Shown piece by piece: positions 1-12,500 of a stretch of DNA of 64,000 bases. Every line of letters starts with the position of its first letter. Positions within the stretch are counted from its first letter, which is position 1. The notes under the pieces were generated by a model. That model made no database searches, was not told the origin of the DNA, and saw only the letters and a list, made by a program, of their open reading frames with translations. The stretch is from assembly GCF_963678635.1 (NCBI RefSeq), contig NC_087066.1:36087152-36151151 (forward strand), in the 5' to 3' direction. The position numbers and the translations under genes are program-made. This DNA is from Symsagittifera roscoffensis (taxonomy: Eukaryota; Xenacoelomorpha; Acoela; Convolutidae).

Positions 1-529
1 AGTCGACACTGGCCACCATGAGCGACCTCGACTGATTTGCCAGAAGGCTGATCCAATTTGAGGAAGGCAGAAGCCGCGACATGATTGGACCAATGTGAAA
101 TAGTGTAAACTAGGGTTTGGGGGAAAGAAATCGAAATAGGTGGTTGGTATCGTGTAGGGTATCGTGTTGGGGACACTTGGATCAAAAGTGGTTCCATATT
201 GAAATTCTATAGGCCGCGATTCTGCGTTTTTTCGTTCTTAGACTAAATTTTTAGACTGAAATTTCAATCTTATTCGGCCATTTTAACTGCTTTTCTAAGA
301 TATTATTAACTGATTCGTATGGCCAATCAACCAATTCAGCCCCCTCTCATTGACCAAAATAAAAACAGTCTAAAAATAACAACATTTCTTATAATTTTTA
401 ATTTTTATTATTGGTTCATTCATTCTCAGATCGGAACATTCTGTGCCGCTCGCTAGGCAACCGGATTTATTGTTTGACACATGTAGCTGCAAGTATAAGT
501 TAATTGCTGATTGTTTGCTTTCACACTAG
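1..529. other. Upstream of first recognised POLDIP2 exon; no feature assigned
   Basis: No exon can be assigned here with confidence. The POLDIP2 family normally begins with a mitochondrial targeting region and a short conserved stretch before the first exon recognised here (530). Those residues may lie in this stretch or left of the window. An ATG at 18-20 is followed by only a few codons before a stop. Confidence 0.4.
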
Positions 530-598
530 AGCCAATCGGAATTTTTGAACCGGCTGATGACACAAAACAGTATGTAACTGGCCAGGTAAAACTTCTAT
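530..598 (+). CDS. POLDIP2: POLDIP2 exon a (YccV-like domain start)
   Basis: The acceptor is at 528-529, then a frame reading PIGIFEPADDTKQYVTGQ, which matches the family segment ending in ETGQ. The strong donor GTAAAA at 586 ends the exon in phase 0, which does not fit the next exon. Reading on to a weaker donor (GTATTT at 599) and joining to an acceptor at 952 keeps the frame. A small missed exon between 600 and 950 is the alternative, so the 3' border is uncertain. Confidence 0.7.
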
Positions 599-3500
599 GT
601 ATTTCATGTAAATGAAAGTTCTCCAGTATGTTGATCCATCATTAGACCTTACCGCCGTAGCATTGAAGTATTTAAGTTCCAGCACTCGCAATAAAGTGGA
701 TTCTAAATTTTGGGTCTCTAATTAGAACAAGCTGTGATGATTGCAATTGGAAAGAGCCAATATAAAGTAATAAATCAGCTTTTACCAGTAATGTTGAAGT
801 TTCATGTTCTGCACTTCTGACACTTTTTGATGACCTGAGTCATTCTAGTTATATTACCAATAATTGTGCTTTTAATGTGATCAAAGAATAATGAATTTTG
901 AACTCTTTCCTCTGATCTGTTCAGTTTGTTTTTAGCTTTGTTTTTACAGAGTTTTCAGTTACCGTGGGATCATAGTCATTCCTCGGGTTGTCAAAGCTTA
1001 CGATTCTGATGAGTTTACAACCAGGTCTTACCAGACGAACAGCTGATTGTTTGCTTTCAGACTAGAGCCAATCGGAATTTTTGAACCGGCTGAATTACCA
1101 GACGATCTGGGTAAAAGGAGGGCCCCGATTCCATTAACTGAGATGTCATTTCATTTTTGTTGGTGCACCTGTTTCGGCGAATCTTCAAACCGTCAAATTG
1201 TAAGAGGCTAGTAAAAGCTATGATTGTGGTGTCTAATTTCGTATAAACCGTATCTGCGGAATACCAGACAGGATTGTTTTTGTTTTCATATCCGAAGCTC
1301 TAGCCATTGCTTTGCTGTGTTCTATTCCTTTGTTTTCTTCTGCTAGGAGTTCTTCAGCTATCATCTCGTTTGAATTATGAGCCGTAAACATGTCATTAAC
1401 CCATTCATCTTCTCTGTCTCCACAGTCGGCACGTGATGCTAGTTCTACGAGGTCAGCATAGAATTAATTCAATATTTCCTTTTTTCGTTGTTTTCAGCAG
1501 ATGAAATTATATCTTACAAAAGCTATAATTCTTTTGATGACAAAGATATCTTCTAGTATCCGCATGAGTTCTTTTGTAGTTGCCGATTGAATGTCAAGTC
1601 CCGGTTTTCTCTGTGGCAATTTTGCTGGCCTCCAGGCATAAGAATGTGTAGCTTTTTACTTTGGCTTCCGCATCATACCATGGGTTGTTGTTACAAAGGA
1701 CGCCCCTGTCTCTGTTTTTTATCGTTGTTTTCCCAATTTTTTTTGCTCTCAGTTTCGGATGTCTCGGTTGCGTTTTTGGGCCTCGGTTTTGCCACTAATT
1801 TCAAATTCGTTGGTTGTTCCAGTTGGTTCGATAATTGAAGGTTTTGTTCTGAGTAAATTTTTTGCCTTTATCCAGTTTTTGGCAAACATTGCCATTTCCA
1901 TCATGGCCGCGCACTTGGACCATTCCAGTGGTGGTTCTACTGATGCCTTTTGCCAAAATGGTGGGATACTCAGCGGGTTCTTGTATGTATCCTGCTGACT
2001 GTGCCATGTCACACCGCTATGTATGAGCTGTTGTAGACTCCGAACGGATTGGAAAAATTAGTTAATATATGTTAACGTTACGAAAGTTAATGAGTTTTCA
2101 GATTTCCCAGCGGAATAAAAATTTACCATTCCAAAATTTAAAACTAAAAAAATGTTCAAACATCCAATCAACTTTTTTTCGGTTCACTTCGGATAAAGTC
2201 AGCCCTCTATCCGTTACGTTTAATCTGGATCTGACGTCCATGCTGGGCACAGCGAAGGTCCGTGGTTCACACCCGAGTAGTAACTTTTTTTGCATGCTGA
2301 AAATTTGTCGCTTCAGAACTGACTTGTTTAGTGATTAAGGCAAATTTCACTGTAAGCTTTAATCATCTTGGTATAATGGTACAGGTAATTGAGTTGCGAC
2401 AAATTTTGCTGGAATTTTGTGATACCGATTTTTGGCCGATTGATCATGATTTTGAATTTTTCTCAACAGATTTTTTTAGTGTTTGCTTCCTTGTCAACAG
2501 TATGTTTGAGAGTTGTTAGAGAGTTGTGTCGTCCTTGAAATACTTGAAGTGTTTAAAAAGTTAGTGGGTTTCTTTACGCCTGCTTCAAACACAACCTATT
2601 GCCTCCAATTATTGACATTATTTGCATAGCTTGGTTTTTAGAGCTCGACTCAATAATTTTATCATTAACAATCTTTTCGTTCCGACCACTCTCGAAGAAT
2701 GGAAGGAATTTTGGTTTCGGGTCGGTTTTTTTCAGCCAAATTTCACCACAGCTGTAGTAGCATGAAAGACGCCCTTTTGCCTTTGGTCGTGATTCGGATT
2801 GTAGAAAGAAACTTCAAACTCTGTGTCAAAAACTGGTTGATAAACTAGTCGAGGTAAATTTGCTCAAGTGACGTTGAAACTAATTTCTAACAGTTTTCCA
2901 TCTAATCGAGTCACCCTTTACCAATAGAAAAGATAATGGGAATTTAGAAGATCTTTTCAGGCAAAATGTTGTTTTTTAAAACTATATAAGAATTACATGA
3001 AAAAGACTTATAAATATTGTTGCGACGCAAATATTATTGCGGCAAAATGTGTTCATTTTGAAAGTGTTCATTGTGATCAAAGTACAGCTAATGCTAAGGA
3101 TTTTAACCAAGACTATTATGTTACAAATAGCACTTTAGCTTTAAGGTATCATGGCTCTTTAGCGTAGAGGTAGGGAAGGAGACATGGTTGGATGGGTTGG
3201 GTTGGATTGGATGTATTTAATGAACTTTTTCGTATACTAGCTAAAATGCGTCCGCTCAATAATTTGAGGATATTAGTTGGAATTTCTTTTTTTTTCCAAA
3301 TTGACTAGTACTGCTAATGCGTCATAATTGGTTTGGGTCACTTAGCAATTATGTAGACTCGTAATTGGCGTGCGTCACATGAGAGTTTTTCTAGACTCAA
3401 AGTTTTACTCATTCAGTCTTTCCCAGTTGCGTTATCGGTCATATATTGCTTGTGTATGCGAAGTGCAACTTTGCCTCTGTGTTGAAGTTTGTCTTGCGCT

Positions 3501-6500
3501 GAGTAACTGGGCTTCTTTGAGAGTTGGCTTTGAACGATATGTTTTTTTTGTTGAAATTTCTGCGCGGAGAACTAGATGTTCTATAAACAATATGTTGAAA
3601 GTTCCTTTTCGTAAACGCAATCTTGAAAAACACTCCTGAGATGGAGAGGTGCTCACAATTATAAACTTTTCGGAAAAATTGAAGTTTAATTAGAAAACTC
3701 AGATTCCTTAACTGCAGAAAAAGTTAAGAAATGCTATCACGACATCTAAAATAGTTAAATATTAACTTGAAATTTTTGTTTAATTTGATTTTTACCAACG
3801 CAAAAAAAACTTAACAGTACCTTCTTCGCATCCGGCCCTAATCACTCATTTTGCTGCTCCCACCTTAAGGCTTCAGTAGATTTGACGCATCATGTGATTT
3901 TAATTTTATCTACAGCAATCGAGATTCCTCGGACAACCACAGCAGAGCGGGCAATGATGATGCAGGGCGAATACGGGGAAAGAGAAAAGAAGAGAGTTCG
4001 GAGAGGGGGACTGAGAGTGCGGTAGAGCAGACGATGAGCCAGGCTTCCACTCAGTCTAGACTGTTCTACTCGGTGCTAATGGACGAAAGAGATTGGAAAC
4101 ACGTGGTGGGTACTGAGTACTTATAGTGGGTGGAATGCATCACGAATACGCTCTCAGCAAAATGGAACGATCAAACTGTAAAGGAAATTTTAAACGGCTG
4201 ACATGCTCAATATTCTAATTACACTTGCCAAAGCAAGTGTCTTGTAATCCGGAATTTTTTTTTCGTAAACAACTTATAGATTTTCAACTTGCTTAGTTGA
4301 ATCTTTTTGACTTCCAGGTTTCTTCGCAATTGGCATAGAGGTAACGCCGTCGCCTTTGAACCTTAAGGTCCTGGTTCGACTCCCGGCCGGAGCTTGTTAA
4401 GAGTAATGAATGTAGGGAAGTCTCTTATAAAGGTCTTGGTGACTTTGTGTGTTTTTTTTTCAGGAAAAAATCTTAAAATGCTCTAATAACTACAGACAGG
4501 CCTGCCAACTAGTTCATATTATATGAACTAGTTCATATGGTTCATATTTGTTTCATATTTGAGCCAGAGTTCATATTTCATGTTTTTAATTGTTTTTAAT
4601 GAGTTACACGTAGTGATCAGACAGTTCTTCATGTTAAACTTATTTATAATCTGACAAAAGCTTTGCAGGGCCCTAGTTCGCTGAGAGTCAACACCAGAAC
4701 TGTTTTTTTTTGCCAGAAACATACGACAGTGTCCATATCATTCAGGAAGTCTTTAGCCGCGACGATTTCGAAAAGGCGTTCAATTTTCCAGCTGAGTTAT
4801 GTGACGCAGTTCGCCAAGCAGCTTCTGAATATAAGAAATCCACGGAGTCGAAAGTAAAAGAAAATTCACGGAAAAGAGGGCATGCTGAAGATTTGCGAGA
4901 GGAACTGTATGTTTTCAAACTAATGACTCCTTTAGCTCTCAAGAACTAGCTGAACGAATTTGATTCTAGCATTGACGAGGCTAAAAAAGCTCTTGAAGCT
5001 CTTGAAAAGAAGAAGGAACTGCTCCATAACCAACAAACTGTTTCTGTGGTCACATTGGATCAACAATCTGCAGTTGTCATTGACTCAATATTTGTCAAGA
5101 AATAAATGGTTTAATTGACCATGTTTTTCTGAAAGTTAGAAAATGCTCTTTTAGGTTCATATAAAGTTCGTTTTTCAAGGTTTGGTCCCAGGTTCATATT
5201 TCGTTTTATAAAAGTTGGCAGGCCTGACTACAGATGTGCATTCATACCTATTAATGCTTTTATGAATGCTCTTAGGTGTATATGACTTTTCTGATTTCAA
5301 ATTAAATTCATCCGGTGAAAGTTACGTAAATAGTGCTCTCCAAATACGAAAGAGGAATTTAATAGTTAGATTTCCAGCTGAATATAAATCTTAATTTTTG
5401 ATTCAGTTTTCTCAAGTTGGGTTAATGTTATCAGAAAGTGCCAGTCATAATTTGTTCTAGAAACTCGAAGAGCTTTTTTCTGTTTACTTGCGTTCATTAC
5501 TCTTTTCCAACTGTCAGTTGGCTATTTTTTTATCAGTGTGTATGCAATAGAAAACTTTTTTTTTTCAGGTAAAAAATGATTCGTCACATTTTCGTTCATA
5601 TGCTCAAGTTTTGTCGGCTTAGTTGCCACATCACGGATTTCCCTTGTGCTTTAAGCAAGTATCATTTTGGTTGCAAGTGTTGCTCATTGCAGTTTCAGGG
5701 GAACTTTTAAAAGTTGTCTGCTCACAAATTGTCGACTTTGTTTCCGCGTCCTAAGTTTTGTTCTGTTGCTAATTCAAAACTCAAATATCTTGCTTGGTTT
5801 GTTCGCCTAGATTTCCTGTTTGATAAAGATGTATTAATGGCAATATGTGAGATTGAGATTTTTACTTTTTTGAGACGCTTCGGACAATTTTGAGACGCCA
5901 ATTTTCGGCGTATCTATGGAAAGACCGTCTCCTCCTTTGTGTGCTTGGTACTCATCTAGTCTCTTTCTGCTTTGCCCCTCTGTCTGGAGCTTTGGAAAAA
6001 GTCTCTGGGAATATTTGACATACATTTTTATATTTATATATATATTTTTTCGTTTTCTCGGAAACTACCCTTACAAATTTGAGATTTCGGGTCCAATGGA
6101 TAAAACGGGTCGGGGAAAGATCCCATGTATAAGCGACTCCGCTCATTTTATACACAAAAAGTTAAGGCCCTCGGAGTTGTCAAGTATATGATTTTTTGAG
6201 TTTTTTTCGAAAACTAGCCTCTCCAATCTGAGACTTTAAATTCAATCCAAAAAACGGCTTGTGAGAAGCCCACCGGCATCTGCAGCTTCTCCCGAATATT
6301 TTCGTTCAAAAAAGTATGGCCTTCGGAAAAGTCAAAATTTTGATTTTGAACGATTGTTGAACCTTCTTGAATTTTCTCGAGTACTACCCTCCCAAAAAGT
6401 CATTTTATAGTGGTGATAAGCTCCGCTTGGCCTCTGTGCTTCGCCTTTCTGTCGATATTGTTTTCAGAATTGGCATTTGCGCTCTACTACAACGAAACAC

Positions 6501-9500
6501 TTTCAACAGCTGCTAGAATCCTCGTAATTTTTTTAATTGATTGAAATTCTTTGTTCGCTTTGAAATGAGGGGTTTTAAGCTAATGACAGTAGTAGATGAA
6601 GACGTGCTTGATTAAGATTGTTGGTTTTGTGAGTAGAAATACCGCACACAGACCGAGGGAGTGACATTTCTCCATGAGACGGAGGAAAACTCGCCCTTCT
6701 TCACCATACCTGGCCTGGACTATGTCTCTCACGATGACATCATGCCCTACTCATCCCTCTCTCTCAAACCCATACAACACAACCTCCTCGACAAATTCAT
6801 ATCGTACGAGCCCACCACAGGTATAGCTACACAAGACGACATACATAGGGCGAATGACCGATTCTTTTATGAAATTGTGATTAAAGTTCGGTCTTTTGCT
6901 ATTTAAAAAATATTAATTTTTCATTACGCTTGCGATTAGCAAGCGCAATCAAACTGGAATATAGACTTTTTTTCGGTTTAACATCTTGTTCAACAGAATC
7001 ACTTGTATCTTGGGTCATAATGAATTCAAACTTCTTTGCTTTCCAAGGCAACTTAGCCTGGAGGTAACGATTATGCCTTGGACAGAAAGGTCCTGGGTCC
7101 GAATCTGACCGGGATGTTTTTTTAAACGGTGAATATTTTGTTTGAAATAATATTTTCGGTCATTTATTTGTCTGCTTATTTGTTGTCGGCTTAGTTGTCA
7201 CATCTTGGAATCATTTTTTTTACTGCGCACATTTTTCTTTAATGTGGTTTTTGGTGTTTGATTTAATCGTACAAGAGATATAATTTTACTTACGTCGACT
7301 TCATATTTCCTTCTGTTTTTTTTTGTTTCGCTAAAAAAATTAATTCGGCATGTTTTACGGCCCTCGGGTTAGTCAAATTGACCGAAAACTAACCTCTCAA
7401 ATCTGACATTGTGGGTTCAATGGAATTAACGGGCAGTGGGAAGCTCCCCTGTATTACCGGTCACTTATAATTTTTTTAACGCACTCCCCTGTATTACCGG
7501 TCCTCTGTATTACCGGTCACTTATAACCGGTATTACCGGTCACTTATAATTTTTTTTTAAGTTATCGTCCTCGGAAAAGTCAGGTTCGTGTTCAGATCGT
7601 GAATCCATTCTGCACAAGTTTACCATATTTTCACACAAAAAGCTATTGTTCTCGGAAATGTCATTTTAAAAAAATTTGACCCGTTTTTTGGACTTTTCTC
7701 CGTTTTTTTACCGTCTTTTGGACTTTTCTCCGTTTTGTTGACCGTCTTTTGAACTTTTCTCGCTAACCATCCTGTCAAATCTCATATCATAGGTTTAATC
7801 GAAACAAAATTTTGCTGTAAGCTTTCATTTGAAGTTGGCCATGCCCAGTTTGTTTAAGAAAAAAGTTATGGTCTGCAAACAAGGCAAAATTATGATTCTT
7901 TTTGACTTTACGCAAAAATTTACCGTGCCAATTCTCAGGTTGTTTTTCATCCAAAAAACCCAGTTTCAAGAATTTCCGCTGCCTTAGTAGCCACAAACTG
8001 ACTGCTTTTTGTAGAAACACTCTTTGAGTCTTATGACCGTTTTTTAGAACATTCGACCGTTTTTTTTAGAATTGTTTTGAATTTTCTTAAAGTTTTTACA
8101 ATCAAATCTGAGATGAAAAGTTCAATTGAGAAAACTGGTTGAGATAATTTTTCCTGCAGAAGCGGCGACTTATTAATTTTCTAAAGAGAATTTTATCTCC
8201 TTGGGAAAATGGATTATCTCAAAATTAGTAGACAAACAAGTAAGGTTTTGGACTTACGTTTTTTTTTTAATGTTTGTGTTGTTTCGCAAGTGGCGCGAAG
8301 CTCTGCTTCGCCTCTGTGTAACTTCTCGAACTAGCGAGATTAGTGCTATAACACATCTGTTTTTTTTGAACCCAACTCGCATGAAATAGTGTCAGTTCGG
8401 TAACTCTAGCTGCTACGTAGAATTGACAATTTATTAGCATGTTTTCGATTCGATACGCTTTATTAGTGGCTAGTGTATAGCTCTTTTTAACGGACCTGGG
8501 CTGAGATTAGAGGTCGTTTTACTCGTCATCTCAAGCTGGGTGGTTTGATTCTTTTTTATTATCAACGTTTATTTTTGATTTCTTTCTTACCTTTTTGGAG
8601 TTACTTTTTGCCGTTGTCTCGCTTGTGCTCGCAAAGTGCAGCTGCCTATGTGTTAAATTTGAAAACTGATTACGATATATATCAGTTTAGCTTTTGAATG
8701 AATTGACGTTGCGGTATTCGCAGACGGTTTTCTAAACTTGTGATAACACGTGTTTCATAATCGAGTACTACAGTACTGAATTTAGTGAAGACTCTTAGAT
8801 AGATCTTCGTGATTTTTTTTTGTTTTTTTTTTCAGGATGAAGTTTAAAAATGCTTTAATACAACACGTTTATCCCTGGCGTTTTCTCAAATCAGTGCAAG
8901 CCCAACGACAATTGCTTCTTGGATGTATTTTTTTTTAGTTTGACAACGAATTCGCTTTCCTTGTTATTTTTTGAAGTAACCGTTTTTTTTGTTTCAACCA
9001 ATGAAAATGGGGAGGAACATGTGTTTTTGTGTGATTTTTCTTTTTTGTTTTCACGGAAATTGAGGTACCACAAATAATCAGCGTAATTAGTCGAATGGTT
9101 GAGTGATATATTTATTCTATTAAAGCCATCTTAGCCGTGATTCGAACGGCATTTAAAAAATTTAATCATTTGTCGAGGAAAACGGTTGGGAAATTTTTTG
9201 AGATTAAGTCTAATTTCGGTCGAGTAACGCGATCGAGTAACGATCGTGATATGAAAGTTGTACATTTAGTTTTTATATTTTTTTGGTAAAATTCGTTTTG
9301 TTCTTCCCAAGCTTTTTTTGTTTCTCGTCATTTTTGTACTCAATTAGTGCCTGAATTCTTCAATTGCGGTGATTTTTAACTAGCTGACTTTTCTTCAATG
9401 GGATAGTTGCAATAGGTGTCCATCTGGTTTTTTTCGGCATAATTGTCTTATTTTATTTTTTCAATTCTTAAGTGTCAATAATTTCAATCAAGCGTGACCT

Positions 9501-12500
9501 TAATTTTAAAATGGCGAGAATCGTGATCCTTCTCGTAGGTATTATGAGTTAGCATTTTCTCGAGTTTCAATAATAACACGTTTTTTCTTCATGCTGTGCT
9601 GTGTATTGATATTTTCGTTCTCATTTCGGCTTTGCGTATGTGAATCTGTTTGTTATCATGTTTAAGTGTTAACTACCAAATCAAAACAAAGAGAATTTTC
9701 GAAGGTCATTGCTTTTTTGCAATGATTTTTTTGGGTAACCGTTTTTTTTGCATAGCAAAAGGTGTGAAACACTTAGCTTCGTCTCTGTGCTGATTTAAAG
9801 ATCAAGTTTGAGAAAAAAATTTACGCAAAATTTTGTCATCTCTGCAAACATTGTCATCGCTGAAAAAAGGTAAACAACTATTTTAACATTTTCTTTAAAA
9901 AAACGCCACCTAATTAGTTGTCTTCACTTCGTTCATCGATACTTATTGAAAAAAAGAGAAGCAGTAAGTAATCAGTTAGTAGGAGGTTTGATTATAAGCA
10001 TTAAACTACGATATTGTTAAGACATGTAGTAGGCAGGCGCACAGTTTTCAAGAATTTGTGTGTCGCAAACTGAGCATCTGAAAAATGGCAGCTCAGTTTT
10101 GATGGCATCGCTTCACTAAAAGTCGATGAGCGAAGAAAACCATTTAGGTTGCGTTTTTTTTCAAGAAAATGTCTATAAACTTGTTTTCGCTCAATTTTTA
10201 TAGCGGTTTGTTTTTTTACTTTTACATAGTTCAGTCTTTTATATAGGTGCTGATGATTTTTTCGGGAAAACTTTTGAAAGTTCAGGATCAAATTTATTTT
10301 TTCGTGGCTTGACTTTTGATTCCTTTTTAAGTTCAGCTCATTTCCATGTTGAAAAGAAGGCAAACTCCACTATCGAACAGCGAAAATTTAAAGGTGCTAC
10401 AAACGTGATCGAAATCTAGTTTCGAATAAGTAATTTAATTTTAAGATTTCCCAGCGGAATAAAAAACTTACCTATTGATCTAGTTTTCGCAAATTGGGTT
10501 AATTAAATAAAAATGTGTCAAGTAAACTTTTCTAGAAAGTCAAAGAGCCTTAAAAACATCGAATTTTTTCAGCATCAAATTTTTCAAAAGTCCTTATTTT
10601 TTTTTCGCCTTCATTGACTCTTTTCCAACGGTCTGTTGGCTATGTTTTTATTTTCTAAATGGGAGGATAATTACTCCAATGACAAAAATGCAAATAGTGC
10701 GAAAAACTTGAGCATTTAATTGTTTCAAAATTGGAGTTTAATTCTTAGATTTTCTAGGGGAATAGAAAAATTATCTTTGATCTTTTTTTCCTCTAGTTGG
10801 GTCAAGTTTAGCAGACAATTGAAGGTGGTATATTTTTTTCTTTGAAACTCGAAAAAAATGTCAATCGTCGTTTCCATCGTCTCTTTTTCCAATAACCTTT
10901 TAGCTATACTCTAAGTGTTGCAGCACATTTTTGCAAATTGATGTTACTGTGATTTAGAGCCCCCGTTTGTGGCACGCCATGCCTTGAAAGAGTGGACATC
11001 GCGGAACAGGTTTTGGTTGGAGCCAACAGATGTGTACAAAGAAACGACCAACGACATCAGGGTGACTGTCATCCCTTTTTACATGGGTAGGTAGCGAGAG
11101 ATTTATTGAACTACAGAAGACACTTGAATATAGGTCGTGATGATTTAATTCGTTTTCGTTTCAAGAAAAGTTGGGCTCAAATTTACTTTTTCTCGGTTTG
11201 ACTCAATTTTTACACAAGCAAAGCTTGTGTTATAGAATGAATAATCTTTTTTTTCCAACCTAAGTCAGAAAAATTCAAAAAAAACTACCACCAGTATTAA
11301 ATAAGCTTTTGTTTTTCCCGAGCGGAACCTAAGCCGACAAAAAAGTGGGTAGACGCCCATTGAGCCGAGAAAAAAATGCCAGAAGAAATTTTTGTCATTC
11401 AAAAATTTTTGATCAATTAAGTTTTGAAAGCTTGAATTCTTGCTGCAAAAACTACCTGAATTTTCCGAAAAAATCGATCATTTTTGCCTTTTAATAGACA
11501 CAAAAGAAGATATCTAAGCCCATTTAAAGCTGAAAACATTTGGGCCGAATAAACCCTTTAAGCAAAGGAAAAAAGACAGGAAAACTAAGTAAAACATACG
11601 AATTGGTATTAATTTTTATTAACTACAGGAGTAACCCAAAAACACTTGCATACGATGAAAATTGCCGACAGCACAAGAAAATGCCCCGATGTGGCAACTA
11701 ACCCGATAACACATTCACTTTTCCGGAAATAGAATTATCAATTTCATACATATTGAAAAAAAAACCAAGGTCCGCGAACTCCACACCTCAGGGTACAAAG
11801 GCGTCCGCACTTATCTTTAGGCCAAGTGGGAAAAGGTATCGGAGTTTCTTAGGTTCACAAATCAAGCAACTTCGCAGTTTTTTACAGATGTGTAAGACAA
11901 GAATCTTGCTTTCGGAAGTGTAATCAATCACTAATGTGTTCTCTTCGTCAGGTTGCAAGATGAAGAACGACACTGGTGGCAACGGAGGTAGTCTGGCTCT
12001 CAACAACTACTCTGGCACTGTTCCTCAGTACTGGTGGCGCTACTGCATCAGACTGGAGAACATTGGCACCCAGAACGTGCAATTGTGTGAGCGGAACTGG
12101 CGTATCTTCTCCATGAATGGCAGTCTGGAAACTGTGCGCGCCAGAGGAGTCAACGGGGTGGTCAGTAGTGCCGAATTTTGATTTCCGTTTTTATATTAAA
12201 GGTGATGCTCGGCTAAAGACTTGTGCAAAATAAAAATGAAAGTGAAAGTAACACAAAAGAATTTTTGTTTGAAACATCAGGTGGACTTAGTGTACAGCAT
12301 GCTTTTTGGTCTGATTTTATTGCAATGGGTTGATTAATAATTACGCTTGCGATTAGCTAGCGTTATCAAATCGGAATGTAGACTTTTTTCCGAGTTAACA
12401 ACTAGTTTTACAAAATCAGTTGAATCACTTGCTGATTTTACTTGCTGATTTCAATGCTGACATGCTCAATTCCATGAAAATTCAAATTTAACTGCTAGGT

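Noticed and set aside
4331-4395. True tRNA gene
   Set aside because: The B box is perfect, but the acceptor stem does not close and the anticodon arm is poor. Similar segments recur within a repeat family, so it is treated as tRNA-derived repeat sequence.
6661-6906. 81-codon single-exon gene at 6661-6906
   Set aside because: Only the part to 6820 matches POLDIP2. The rest is read-through into the intron after a GTATAG donor.
8295-8330. Helitron 3' end
   Set aside because: The hairpin is suggestive, but there is no CTRR at the usual distance in the copies, no 5' TC end and no Rep/helicase. Kept only as a hypothesis in the findings.
11936-12181. 81-codon independent gene
   Set aside because: It is POLDIP2 exon f with intron read-through on both sides.
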